This document shows positions 1-11,388 of a DNA stretch of 64,000 nt, piece after piece. Each line of letters starts with the position of its first letter. Within the stretch, counting starts at the first letter, position 1. Position numbers and translations under genes: made by a program. The stretch comes from Syngnathus acus (Eukaryota > Chordata > Actinopteri > Syngnathiformes > Syngnathidae), in contig NC_051095.1 in the NCBI RefSeq assembly GCF_901709675.1, positions 22,726,456-22,790,455 of the forward strand, in the 5' to 3' direction. Below the pieces are notes generated by a model, which worked only from the letters and a program-made list of their open reading frames with translations, was not told the DNA's origin and made no database searches.

Positions 1-2794
1 TTTAGTAGCATTCGGGATTACTTAAACACATTCAAACAATCATTTAATATAATAACTATTTCTGAGACCTGGATTACGACTGAGAAGGGAATGCACTTTG
101 AGATGGAAGGCTATGAATTCATATGCAACAACAGACAGAGCAAAGCGGGGGGTGGTGTTGCAATCTATGTTGATTTGAATATGAAATTCAAGATTGTAGA
201 GGCTATGACACAGGTGGTGGACAATCTTCTTGAATGTCTCACGATACAGATTTGTGTTGAAAAGAAAAAAAGACATTATTATAAGTTGTGTCTATAGAGC
301 TCCTGGTTCTAGCATTGATACATTCACAGAATGGATAGAAAGTGTGATTATACAAAAAGGCAATAAAAATATTTTTATTTGCGGGGATTATAACATTGAT
401 CTATTAAACCCAAATAAGCAACAAAATATTGATGATTTTTTAAATTTAATGCATAGCCTGAGTCTCTTTCCTACAATCACTAGACCCACGAGAGTAACAT
501 CACAGAGTGCTACTCTGATAGATAACATATTCACCAATATAATAGAAAACAGGACAACAAGCGGGTTATTAATTACTGATATTACTGACCACCTTCCAGT
601 GTTTACAGTATATGACAATAATTTCAAATCTGAAATTGGGGTGTATAAACAACAAAGAAGAATTAGGACAGATGAGACAATTGCTACTCTAAAACATGAA
701 TTAATGCAACAGAACTGGGATGCAATATATGAAGAAAAAGATGTAAATAATGCATACCATAAATTGATGACTATATTCACTTCATTATATAATAAGCATT
801 GTCCAATCAAGGAATATAATAAAAAAACTAAATATAAGGACAGTCCATGGTTGACGAAAGGCTTAAGAAATGCCTGTAAAAAGAAGAATTTACTCTATAG
901 GAACTTCATAAAACAGAGAACAGAAGACGCTGAAGATAAATATAAGAGATATAAGAATAAATTAACTAATATTATAAGATTAAGTAAGAAAGAATATTAT
1001 AAGAATAAATTAGAGGATAACAAAAATAATATTAAGGGGATATGGACTCTCCTAAACCACATTATTAGAGAAGGTACCGAACAACATAAATTACCTAAAT
1101 ATTTTGTTATAAATGATACTGAAAATTATAATATGGAAGAAGTGGCAAACAGTTTTAATCAGTTCTTTGTAAATGTTGGGCCTCAAATAGCAAAAAACAT
1201 ACCGATTCCAGCGCCAGATGTAGGCAACAGAGATAAATTAATAGAAAGGAATCCTCACTCAATGTTTTTGAAGGCAGTTGATGAAAATGAAATCATTAAC
1301 ATTGTGCAACAATGTAAAAATAAAACATCTACCGACTGCAATGGGATTGATATGATGTTAGTTAAGCAAATCATTGAGGGGATTTCAAAGCCACTTGTGT
1401 ACATCTGTAACTTGTCATTTTTAACTGGTACATTCCCAAAGAAGATGAAAATTGCTAAGGTCATTCCTCTTTATAAAACTGGGAGCAAACACAACTTTAC
1501 TAACTACAGACCTATCTCAATACTGCCACAACTCTCAAAAATATTGGAAAAGCTTTTTAACAGTAGAATGGATGGATTTTTGGAAAAACATAAATTATTT
1601 GCAGAGAACCAATATGGTTTTAGAGTAAACAGATCAACAGCACAGGCATTAATGGAATCAATCGAGGAAATCACAGATGCAATAGACAACAAAAAACATG
1701 CAGTAGGAGTTTTCATTGACCTCAAAAAAGCTTTTGACACAATTAATCATAATATACTATTCAATAAATTAGAAAAATATGGGATAAGGGGATTAGTATT
1801 AGACTGGATAAAGGATTATCTGCGAGAACGGCAACAGTATGTAAAGTTGGGTAATCACTGTTCTGGATATCTGGAAATAGCTTGTGGTGTTCCACAAGGG
1901 TCAGTTTTAGGCCCTAAATTATTTATTTTGTATATAAATGACATGTGCAAAGTCTCTAAAGAACTAAAACTCGTCAACTTTGCAGATGACACAAATATTT
2001 TTTGTTCAGGTGATGACATCCAACAAGTGGAATCAATGCTAAATGAGGAAATGAAAAAAATAAAAATGTGGTTCGACTGGAACAAATTATCATTAAATGT
2101 AAGTAAGACCAAGTTTATGGTATTTGGCAAAGCGAATATAAAGATACGAATAGAAATAGATGGAAATGACATTGAAAGGGTGCAGGAAAACAAATTTCTT
2201 GGGGTTATAATGGATGACAGGCTTAGTTGGAAGCCACACATCAAAAACATAAAGTCTAAAATTTCAAGAAGCATGGCAGTCATATACAAAGCAAAAGAAT
2301 TACTGGATTATCATTCACTTCGTACACTTTATTGTTCTCTAGTCTTGCCCTATTTGCATTACTGTGCTGAGGTTTGGGGGAATACTTATAAAACTTCACT
2401 ACAGCCACTTATCATTCAGCAGAAAAGAGCAATAAGGACTATTCATAAAGTCAACTACTTGGAACACACAAATCCACTTTTCATACAATCCAAACTATTG
2501 AAATTCACTGACATAGTATCTTATCAAACAGCAATCATCATGTATAGGGCAAAAGCAAAACAACTACCAGATAATATCCAAAACTTATTTAGGCATCGGG
2601 AGGGAGGTTATAAGTTAAGAGGGAATCACAACTTCAAAATCTTAAACATAAGAACAACCTTAAAAAGTTTCTGTATAACTATAACCGGGGTCAAACTATG
2701 GAACAATCTAAGTGAGGAACTCAAGCAAAGTCCAAATATCCACCAGTTTAAAAAAATGTATAAAAATATGTTGTTTAGCGGGTACAAAGGTTAA
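1..2794 (+). pseudogene. LINE ORF2-like polyprotein: AP endonuclease + reverse transcriptase, one frameshift
   Basis: The product would nick target DNA and reverse-transcribe its own RNA by target-primed reverse transcription. The endonuclease part reads in frame 1 from base 1, with the motif ISETW at about 58-75. It runs into a stop at 295-297, while the continuing protein (CVYRAPGSS onward) is in the frame opening at 230. The two frames meet at the A-run 260-271, so a single-base length change there has broken the ORF. In the 854-residue second frame the endonuclease GDYN motif is near residue 47. Reverse-transcriptase motifs are FIDLKKAFD (from residue 495), GVPQGSVLGP (553) and FADD (584), all with the expected aspartates. 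No other stop occurs up to 2794, so decay is slight. An assembly error in the A-run is the alternative to a real mutation. Confidence 0.85.
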
Positions 2795-3212
2795 GAGTGC
2801 CAAAGGGCTACACACAAGTAAAAATGAAACAGAACAATAAGTGTGCAAGTTTGTCTACTTGTGTTATATTGTAGAATTACAGTACAGTATGTTGAATCGT
2901 TGGTTTAATGGATGAAGTGAGAAAGGGGTAGGAATCTAAAAAGCTATGCTTCCTCCTACTCCTTTTCGAGCATTCTTTATTTTATTTTTTTTATTTACTT
3001 ATGTATTATTATTATTAATTAATTAATTTATTTAATGTATTTACTTCTATTTGTTGGTTTATTTTTTGTTTGTTTGTTTTGTATGGACTTATGTGGCACT
3101 TTAGTGTTATTTGTTTTTTGTTTTTTTTTGTTTTTTGTTTTTTGTTTTTCTTTCTTTTTTTGTTTTGGGATGTTCGAAATAAAGATATCAATCAATCAAT
3201 CAATCAATCAAT
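1..3212 (+). mobile_element. Non-LTR retrotransposon (jockey/CR1/L2 group), 5' part outside the window
   Basis: This is the 3' part of a LINE. It carries an endonuclease remnant, a complete reverse transcriptase, a T-rich 3' UTR of about 400 bases, an AATAAA at 3178-3183 and a terminal (ATCA)n run at about 3187-3210. A short-tandem-repeat tail in place of poly(A) is usual in this group. The coding part is very A-rich on the sense strand, unlike the GC-rich RTE element at 37739. A 49-base 3' end of the same family lies on the minus strand at 53801-53849. I cannot resolve the clade more finely without a phylogeny. Confidence 0.85.
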
Positions 3213-4504
3213 TGTCTGTGTTACGTCTTGTAAAGTCCATGTAAAGTCCAAGTTCTTGTTCAAGTATTTTTTTAACACTTTGTTCACGGTTGTTTTGGAC
3301 TCCAATCTATTTGATTTTCTGCCCTCTGTAGCACCTAGATGCCTTTTTGTTTCCTTTAAATATATATATATATATAGGTATATACACATGTTTTTTTTAG
3401 CTCCAGTCCTGCTTTCTTGCTTCTATGTATTTAGGTCCTCATCCCTGCTTACCTGACACAAAAAAAAACAACAACAACCAAGTAACACCAAAACAGCCAT
3501 GGATAGCGACACAGTGTCAGAAGTACCAGGGGATGGGTGAAATGAAGTTCTGCCCCTGATCATCAGAGTCATGTAGTGTACCTCCAGGGGCCTCATTCAT
3601 TTTGCTCACTTAATTAAAACACTTTCCTTTTGCCCTCCAGGAGATATGGACAGTAAGAATGGGGAGGAAGGAGCAACTTCCCATCTTATTTCGCCGTGAA
3701 TTGCTCAAGAAACTGACAGCTGATACAGGGGAGAGACGGGCCACTATTCACCTCGTGTTACTTTGTCGTGACACAAATACAAATCCTGTGTGAATGAGAG
3801 CTCACTGCCTCATAGCACATAGAGGTGAGAGCGGTCGCTCAAAGGAAGTGCGTCAATCTTGCGTGTCACAGATTCAAATCTTGTTCTCCAACTTTGGCCC
3901 CTGCTCTCTTTTGAGATTATTATTTCAGATGTTTACAACGTCTTGCAGCCGTTTCATTGGCTGTTGTGGAGCTTTTGCCAGCAGTAATTACGCAGAGAAA
4001 ATCACATCGACCTCCATCTTTGCAAAGAAAGGGGAAAGTGACATATGCCATAAAGCACGTCACATTTGTATTTTTCTGTGTGGGAGGGTTCCTGCCACAG
4101 TTTTTTCGTGCCAGTAAAAGCTTCATAGGTGCCATCAGGACATGACAATGGTACCATTCAAATGGTAAGTCAATGATTCATCAGAAATATGAAAATATTT
4201 TGTGGAGGTCAAGGTGATCTAATCTTGCTTTAAATACAGTATTAATACAAATACACAAAGATGTTATTAGAATAATGACCCCAAAAGCAAATGCAACCCC
4301 AAAAGCCAACTACCTCGGAACTCAAGATATTTGGTTTTCAATGCAAAATGTGGGAAATCTTTGTCTCGAACAAGGCAACGGACACCGAACTGACTCACGG
4401 GGTTATTGTAAACAAAATAGAATTCGTTCCACCTGATGCTAGTCGGTGATTTTGTATGGCGGGTTGTAGACCACTGTAAGTCTGCACTGTACTAGAGAAA
4501 AAAC
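3213..4504. other. Interval without a recognised gene
   Basis: No coding exon or RNA gene is recognised. It contains a short (TA)n at about 3360-3376, ordinary AT-rich sequence, and at about 4045-4240 the first copy of a diverged ~200-base segment that recurs at about 5510-5705. Small ORFs here have no recognisable motif. Confidence 0.4.
4045..4240 (+). repeat. Diverged ~200-base direct repeat, copy 1
   Basis: This stretch and 5510-5705 share an ordered series of words: 'cacatttgta', 'gccagtaaaag/gccaggaaaag', 'gccatgacaa/acatgacaa', 'gtaccattca', 'taagtca' and 'gaaaatatt'. They lie in the same orientation about 1.46 kb apart. The match is clearly imperfect, so this is an old local duplication or two copies of an unnamed dispersed repeat. 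Confidence 0.5.
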
Positions 4505-4771
4505 ATGGCTCCCAAAAAAGACACAGGAGAAAAGCAGACGAGGAAAGTGGCGAGAACAACGATAGAGGTGGAAAAGGTGATCATAGACAAGTATGAAAAA
4601 GGCGTTTGTGTGATGGACTTGGCATCAGAATTCAAATTGCTGAAATCAACCATTAGTTCATTTTTGAGAAATGGAGTTACCAGCCAGGTCCTAGTGGAAA
4701 AAACAAAAAAGGAAAACCCTGACAAAATGCAGCCACCATATTTTTTTTTTACGGAAGGGAATTCCTTTTGA
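4505..4771 (+). pseudogene. CENP-B/Tigger-type N-terminal DNA-binding fragment
   Basis: The 88-codon frame opens with MAPKKDTGEKQTRKVARTT and continues with EKVIIDKYEKGVCVMDLASEF and LLKSTISSFLRN. I recognise this as the N-terminal helix-turn-helix (CENPB_N) region of pogo/Tigger-type transposases and their domesticated relatives. The similarity stops near residue 58 and the frame ends at 4771 after unrelated sequence. No DDE catalytic domain follows, so this is a truncated transposase fragment and not a working gene. A host gene of the CENPBD1 type is less likely because only the first helix-turn-helix is present. Confidence 0.65.
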
Positions 4772-6756
4772 CCCCAATCTAACTGTACGTAACGTGTAGC
4801 ATTAGCTTGTTTGAGATCATTTTGCATGGAAGCTTGCTTTACAATGGAGGACATGGACAATGATTACAAATTTACTTTCAAGGTAGACTTTTCAAGAAAA
4901 AACTGGACTTAATGAGGCTCGGTCAAACAACACTGTTGCTGTGTGGCTTCTTTGAAATAGGATTTTTTTGGGGGGGCACTTTAGTAGTACAATTAAATGA
5001 CTAATTTAGCATAACATTTTATAAAAATAGATTAAAATGTCAAGAACGCCATGAAGTAGGATGACTAAAACCCACATTTAAAACCGGGAGGTAAAGGTGA
5101 TAATTATTTATTACAATGAAAAACAAAATGTCAACAAAATTAGTGGGAATAATTTCATTGCTTAAATGATAAACAGAAATCTGTCAATGCAATCTTAGTG
5201 CATTCGAAAAAATGTAAAACAGATGAATTACTGATGCCAATTGCTGAAGCAGAATTGTGACGCAAGTAAAAAAAATGCATTTTATGATGAACGTTGAATG
5301 CGGTGATTGATTGTGATTATAAAAATAAAAACATGAGCAAACTGTTCATATTTTCCACCTTGTCCTAACAACAACGTCACCTAGGTAGCTACTTTGGCTC
5401 CTACAGTCTTTGTGGGATAAAAGTTTTCAAATGCAACCAAAATGGTTTTATAAACTCTAAATATAACAACCCCAGTCTTGTCTTGAATGGAGAGAGGGGG
5501 GAGTTACGGACGCCGTAAAGCAGTCAGCACATTTGTAGTTTTTGTGTGACAAGGTTCTTACCACCCTCCTCAAAGCTGCTCAGTGCCAGGAAAAGCAATA
5601 ATTTTGTCAGGCCATGACAAAAGTACCATTCACCGATAAGTCAGTGTTTCATTAGAAGAGTATTGAAAATATTTCTTGAAGGTTAAAAAGTTATCTCGTG
5701 TTGCATTAAGCATTCAGCTTTCTCACACCAAACACTTATTTCAGAATTACTGAGAAAAAATGTGAGATCACTGATTAGAAAAGCAACAATGTGGCAATGT
5801 GAGGGCACCGCCTCAAAGCACTTATTAAGCAGTCAGGCTGATTTCTCTGATGTCCTTGTTTCCCCAGTGTCAATGTGCTGCATTCAAGAAAACTGCTCAG
5901 TACGTTATATTCCCTCAACATTTTACCTTTGGAAGCCTTAACAACATACCTAATCTTTTACTAAAAGCCTTATTCGTTTTATATCAGTTTAACATTTCAC
6001 TTTGCACCACTTAGCTACTGTCGCTGTGCGGCAAATCCATGCGGCTGAGCTCACATGTACTGATAAATGCTTAAATGTAGAGTTCAAAGATCATTGAATC
6101 CACTTAATGCATTCACTCGAAGGATGACTTCAGTTTAATGTGTTGTTCGTGACTGAATTAATACTAATAAAAAAGAAAAGATGATGGGTTTTACTTTTTT
6201 GCAGAATCTGAATTTTCTGCACCTCCACACTGGAGCACGACTTACGTGCACTCCTGGTCATTTCATTAAAGTCTTCCTAGCCAGAGGTTAGAAATGTCTA
6301 ATATCACAGTTTTGAATTGCACTAAAGCAATAACACACTATGGTTGTAGTATAAATAGTAGTGATATATGTCTTTATTTCAAAAACTAAAGTAACTGAAA
6401 ACTCCACACTCCATCTGGAAAACTGTATTACTTATACATGGCAAACAGTATTTCGTGACAGGATCACAGTAATCTCACACAACTCTCAGACATGCAGTAA
6501 ACCCTTGAACATAGCTTCTGCTTGTTACGTAACTTTATGTTGTGAGCAAAGACTAGGAAATTCAAAGCAAAAGTTCAATAAGAAAGATCGTGTGTTTCCC
6601 TAGCGGTAATGCTTAAGTTAGATCGAGCCGGACTTCTGATTTTCCCACGTAAAAACCTTTCGAATTGTGATGTCATTTGTTCTCGTCCAATCATCGTTCC
6701 CCCCACCACCCACCGACATCAAGAGAGCCAATCCCTGTCCATCTCATTCATAGATA
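4772..6756. other. Interval without a recognised gene
   Basis: AT-rich sequence with no exon, RNA gene or clear transposon end that I can support. The only structure noted is the second copy of the diverged direct repeat at 5510-5705. Confidence 0.4.
5510..5705 (+). repeat. Diverged ~200-base direct repeat, copy 2
   Basis: Partner of 4045-4240 in the same orientation; shared words are listed there. No coding potential is shared between the copies. Confidence 0.5.
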
Positions 6757-7425
6757 TTAAACTCAAGGCCCGGGGGTCAGATACGGCCCGCCATATCATT
6801 TTATGTGGCCCGCGAAGACAAATTTTGCGTTGACTTTGTGTCATTACTAAAATTACAAATTGTCTTCATATTAAAAAAAAAAAATAGAGGTATTGCTTGC
6901 AATTTCTATTACGATTTTAAAGTCAAAAGTCCCAATGATCGTCACACACACATCTGGGTGTGGTGAAATTTGTCCTCTGCATTTAACCCATCCCCGTGTG
7001 ATTTTAATCCATCCCCTGGGGGAGAGGGGAGCAGTGAGCAGCAGCGGTGCCGCGCTCAGGAATCATTTGGTGATCTAACCCCCCAATTCCAACCCTTAAT
7101 GCTGAGTGCCAAGCAGGGAGGCAATGGGTCCCATTTTTATAGTCTTTGGTATGACCCGGCCGGGGTTTGAACCCACAACCTTCCAGTCTCAGGGCGGACA
7201 CTCTACCACTAGGCCACTGAGCTGGTTCGCCACTGAGCTGGTTCAATTGACTGGAACAAAATGATTTGTTACAGTTTTTACTAGTCTCTGATTTCAAAAC
7301 TAGTTATTCATCAATTTGTTTTGTAGCCTATACTGTATATAGAAGACTTTGATAATCATAATGGACCTCCGAGGGAAACTATGACGATGATGTGGCCCGT
7401 GGTAAAAATGAGTTTGACACCCCTG
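6757..7425. mobile_element. hAT-like non-autonomous DNA transposon, host of a nested SINE
   Basis: The left side reads AAACTCAAGGCCCGGGGGTC and the right side ends in GAGTTTGACACCCCTG, whose reverse complement is the common hAT-type start CAGGGGTGTCAAACTC. The outermost bases of the left end are lost. A second, SINE-free copy lies at 13058-13422 and shares the end sequences and internal words such as 'aaaactagttatt' and 'gagggaaa'. The interior is interrupted by the SINE at 6916-7245. Confidence 0.65.
6916..7245 (-). mobile_element. tRNA-derived SINE (V-SINE-like body)
   Basis: On the minus strand the head reads as a tRNA-like pol III promoter. An A-box-like segment (TAGTGGTAGAGTG) lies at 7199-7211 and a B box (GGTTCAAACCC) at 7163-7174. 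A conserved body with TTGGCACTCAGCATTAAGGG follows, then a 3' part ending near 6916. The same family recurs at 21314-22004, truncated at its 5' end. A 16-base tandem duplication (GCCACTGAGCTGGTTC) sits at the head, at 7213-7244. The V-SINE assignment comes from memory of teleost SINE bodies. Confidence 0.7.
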
Positions 7426-8993
7426 ACTGCTTCCACCTTGAAGCCTCACTGTTATAGTTTTTTTTTCAAAATCCATAACTGTTTGTAGTTTGTTCTTGTT
7501 ATTTTCTTTTTTTTATGAAAGGAATTGTTTTTGTGCATCGGGAGATCTTTCCCCTCCTCATGCAATCACTCGCTCTAATTCAGCGCTATTGCCAATGACT
7601 GCCAGCCTGCAAAATATAGTGTCTATAAACTACACACCCCAGAATGCAGCTAGATGTTGCGCAAAGATGACATCAAGCCACTGGGAGTATTTTTCTATAT
7701 AAATTGGCCCTATTGGCTATTATTTGTGCATTTTCAATATTTCAAACAGCTACACATGAACACATACACACATGCACATCATAGCAGGTGCTCACTGTTG
7801 GATGTGGATGAAGACAGATGAGGGGTGAGCACTGATTAGAGCTGTGATGAGCTCCTGTGAAGACATACACCTGGACCATCGCAGGCTTTGGGACTGGAGA
7901 GACAAAAGCAGAGCCAAAGTGGGTGGATTTGCTCTGTGAAGAAAGCCAATGCTAGAAAAGTGTGAAGATTCAAAATATTTCAAATGAAATGAGTCAGTTG
8001 GGGAAAATATTGCTCAAATGACATTGACAAAATATAATAAACTCCTCTTTATATATACGTATGCATTACACAACCAATTTCATATCAACTATATAGCCTG
8101 CAGGTTGTCTGCTCCTTGGCAAAGTCTGTAGACTCAAAAAAGGGGTTGTTTGTGAAAGATTCTGGTTGCACAAATGTCTTTAACACAACCCACTGAAGTG
8201 GATGTCTGCAATATAATGGTCTCAGCGTGTGGACGTTTGCTGGAAGGAGAAATGTATGGCGATAATGTGAGTATTGAGACCATCTGCGAGAAACCTGAAT
8301 ATTTTATTGAAACATAACCCCACTGGTCATTTATAAATCAACTGCGCCACTTAAAATAACACCAGAGAAAACAGTCACTGTGTCTTTTTCAAAAAGGAGT
8401 GTGTCAAAAGGACTTCGTACATTCATGGCTTGCTCCAACATTCACATAATCATACAAGCTGCATCACATGGGGTAGAAACCAAGAGGCAGGTTTGAATCT
8501 TGCGTGTATTTGTGTGTGGGTGTGTATTTCGAAAAGATTGATTAGACTGGGCCATAAGAATTGACCTAAATCATTTGTTGATTGACGGATGCTGTCATCG
8601 AGAGCCATTACCTCCATTTCTGTGCATGTTGCCGGTTGCTAATTTAATCTGGTCTCTGATAGGATGTAATTTTATTAAAAATGGGCCCCTTATTAATATC
8701 AGAATCATTTTCAGCCTCTGATGGGTAGAGAAACTTTCATTACAGAAAGAAATTGCAGCACAAAGATGGCTTTGAAATTGGAGACAGTGAATATGATTGG
8801 ACAAAGATGTATGGGAGCATAGATGCAATAACAGACCTCATTAGCTTCAAGCCGTAACCTGAAAAAAAGAGAGGGTGAGATCATGCAAACATACAAGTAT
8901 GCACACACAACATATATGGTGTTTGGATAAACACACACACACACACGCACACGCACACGTATTTACATTAAAAGGCTTGAGGTTGTCATACAA
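7426..8993. other. Interval without a recognised gene
   Basis: No exon or RNA gene recognised. The stretch 8590-8830 has balanced, non-repetitive sequence with homeodomain-type words (GCTAATTTAATC, TTATTAATATC) and would be the part to test for conservation. An imperfect (AC)n run occupies about 8927-8960. Confidence 0.35.
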
Positions 8994-9364
8994 ACATCCA
9001 TCCATCCATCCATTTGCTGAACCACTTAGTCCCCACCGGGGTCGCGGGTGTGCTGGAGCCTATCCCAGCCGTCACCGGGCAGTAGGCGGGGGACACCCTG
9101 ATCCGGTTGCCAGCCAATCGCAGGGCACACAGAGACAAACAACCATCTGCACTCGCACTCACACCTAGGGACAATTTGGAGTCTTCAATCGGCCTACCAA
9201 GCAAGGTTTTCGGGATGTGGGAGGAAACCGGAGTGCCCGGAGAAAACCCACGCGGGCCCGGGGAGAACATGCAAACTCCACACAGGGAGGGCCGGAGGTG
9301 GAATCGAACCCGCACCATCCTAACTGTGAGGCGGACGCGCTACCCAGTGCCCCACCGAGCCGCC
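8994..9364 (-). mobile_element. tRNA-derived SINE with (GGAT)n tail, full length, with target-site duplication
   Basis: Read on the minus strand, a tRNA-like head at 9364 carries an exact B box, GGTTCGATTCC (9300-9310), and an A-box-like TGGGTAGCGCG. A conserved body follows and the element ends in (GGAT)n at 8994-9013. It is flanked by GTCATACAA at 8985-8993 and again at 9365-9373, as expected of target-primed insertion. It is the best-preserved member of a family with copies or fragments at 10565-10800, 25244-25300, 26580-26690, 29622-29835, 34350-34670, 34765-34915 and 56248-56592. Confidence 0.85.
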
Positions 9365-9373
9365 GTCATACAA

Positions 9374-9912
9374 GCATTCAGCTAAAAACATATGCTCATA
9401 TATCCAAAGTACTAAGAGTTCCCAATATCACAATTCTTGAAAATATTTTCATCTGACCCAAGTCCCCACCCCACCATCATTTTACAGGGTCTTAACCGTT
9501 ACATTTCCTGATATTACCACTCCCGCTCCTATTGCCTTTTGTTTCTGTTTCATAGCTGCTTTTAGAAAGCGTCCTTTTGAGTAAAATGTCACTACATGCA
9601 TAATGCAATATACTAGCATTGTCCTTTGAGCAGCTAGTAATCTAGCAATGTACACATTTGATTGTGTCTCTAAATGTGGCATCCTTGCCACCTCGTGCTT
9701 CACCTACTGCGTATTCGCTATATTTCTGGTTTATAAGTGACGGGAGAACGGCATTTAAATACACGCTGATAGCGCGGGGCGTGCCTCTGAGCAATGTGCA
9801 TCACTGCGGACAAGCGCGTCCGCCAGTCACACACAAAGGAAAAGCATCGGCGTGGTGCAGGAGGAGTCAGGACAGCAGCAATGAGCGCTGATAGTGCGGT
9901 GTGTGCCTCTCA
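9374..9912. other. Interval with a short direct repeat, no recognised gene
   Basis: The phrase GCTGATAGCGCGGGGCGTGC at about 9766 recurs in altered form (GCTGATAGTGCGGTGTGTGC) at about 9885, just outside the left arm of the inverted repeat. Nothing else is recognised. Confidence 0.4.
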
Positions 9913-10094
9913 TTATTCTCAAATTATTGCAAACATCTAAAATCCTAATTGCCATAGTCCCTAACAATCAAAAAATCCATGACCGCTGTCCACGGTGCTG
10001 TATAGCATGAACACTTCTCTATAGCTGAAAGCGTGAGAGCTATCCACGACGCTGCACTATCTACGGCGCAGAGCTATCCAAGGCATTGAGCCGC
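9913..10094 (+). repeat. Left arm of a 182-base inverted repeat
   Basis: This segment is the reverse complement of 11207-11388 with only two mismatches over 182 bases that I can see (near 9961 and 10070). It starts TTATTCTCAAATT and ends GGCATTGAGCCGC. The arms enclose 1,112 bases. Repeated words of the type CACCGTGGACAG or CACCATGGACA occur within and beside the right arm. It could be the terminal repeat of an unnamed DNA transposon or a recent inverted duplication. Confidence 0.9.
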
Positions 10095-11206
10095 CATGGT
10101 GTTGCATAGCCATTACCTGTCTGCTTTAGGCAAAAAGAGTATAGCAGATCAGTTCTGCTATGTGACATTTGAAGGTGGCCTTCAATCTCAAGGTTTGGCA
10201 GTGGGATGCAGAGCTGAGAGAGATTGACTAGGGTCACCCACAGGAGTGAAAAAATAATTTTTTTCCCTATACATTTTTTTTCGAGTGGCAAAACCGGGTG
10301 ATGTGCGAAACTATTCTTTTGAAAAAGAGGCACTTGGACTGCTGGAGTAGATTAGAAGTACATGAAGGAAAAATAATTGGAGAAAGGACGGGAAGTACCT
10401 GCAGTGTGCCAGCCAAACATTCAGAACTCTAATGTCACTCAGTGGATTGTGCCTCTTTACCAATGGGTAGTTGCCTTTTTGCGTTTGGGTGTAACACACC
10501 ACAAGCGTTTTCACTTCTTGTCCCACTTGGCCTCAATGTTACCAGACTATAACATTTCTTTATTCATTATTCTTCCGAACCACTTATCCTAACAAACGTC
10601 GCAGGCATGCTGGAGCCTATCACAGACGTTTTTGGGCGGTGGGCAAGACATACAGTAAGACGCACTTAGACTCACACCTATTGGCAATTTGGAGTGTTCA
10701 ATCGGCCTACCATGCATGTTTTTGGAATGTGGAAGAAAGCTGGAGCACCCGCAGGGAACCCACCCAGGTACGGGGGGAACATCCAATCGCCACACAGGGA
10801 GAAACTAACTTAGCTTTTTTTTTTAATATATATATTTCTATTTGTCAGTGTTTTTTTATCCAACTTGCATAACGTTTTAAACGGCACTTTTTATTGATTC
10901 AATCACATTTTCAGGCTGCCCTGAGCACGTTTTCTAATTGCCCACCTCCCTTCACTGTGGTTAGGTTGGCAGAGTAAAAAATGCTTTTGGGGACTTCAGA
11001 GTGCCGAGTTGACAAAGGCACATGAAGAAATGACCACCTGCAACGTTTAGTTTAGGTGTTACACTAACTTTCACTTTTTATCGCTCCAATCGCATTTTCA
11101 GCCTGCACTGAGCACCATGGACAAATCCGCACAGTGTGCGGATCAGGAACTTGGGATAGATCCGCACTGTATATGATGCAGCACCATGGACAACTCCACA
11201 CCGTGA
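10095..11206. other. Loop of the inverted repeat, with a SINE fragment and an internal duplication
   Basis: No gene is recognised. The loop contains the SINE fragment at 10565-10800. A ~45-base segment at 10883-10928 (CACTTTTTATTGATTCAATC...GAGCAC) recurs in altered form at 11070-11115, a partial tandem duplication with a period of about 187 bases. Confidence 0.6.
10565..10800 (-). mobile_element. tRNA-SINE ((GGAT)n family), truncated
   Basis: Shares the body of the 8994-9364 SINE: GCTGGAGCCTATC, CAATTTGGAGTGTTCAATCG, CATGTTTTTGGAATGTGG and GGGAACAT. The tRNA-like head is missing beyond about 10800, and the tail has decayed. Confidence 0.75.
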
Positions 11207-11388
11207 GCGGCTCAATGCCTTGGATAGCTCCGCGCCGTAGATAGTGCAGCGTCGTGGATAGCTCTCACGCTTTCAGCTATAGAGAAGTGTTCATGCTATA
11301 CAGCACCGTGGACAGCGGTCATGGATTTTTTGATTGTTAAGGACTATGGCAATTAGGATTTTAGATGTTTGCAATAATTTGAGAATAA
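11207..11388 (-). repeat. Right arm of a 182-base inverted repeat
   Basis: Partner of 9913-10094; it begins GCGGCTCAATGCC and ends TTTGAGAATAA. I see no target-site duplication outside the arms (GCCTCTCA on the left, GAATATGT on the right), so a transposon origin is not proven. Confidence 0.9.

Noticed and set aside
7160-7245. tRNA gene on the minus strand
   Set aside because: Same reason: it is the pol III promoter head of the SINE at 6916-7245.
9290-9364. tRNA gene on the minus strand
   Set aside because: A and B boxes are present, but this is the tRNA-like head of a SINE followed by a SINE body; no functional cloverleaf is claimed.
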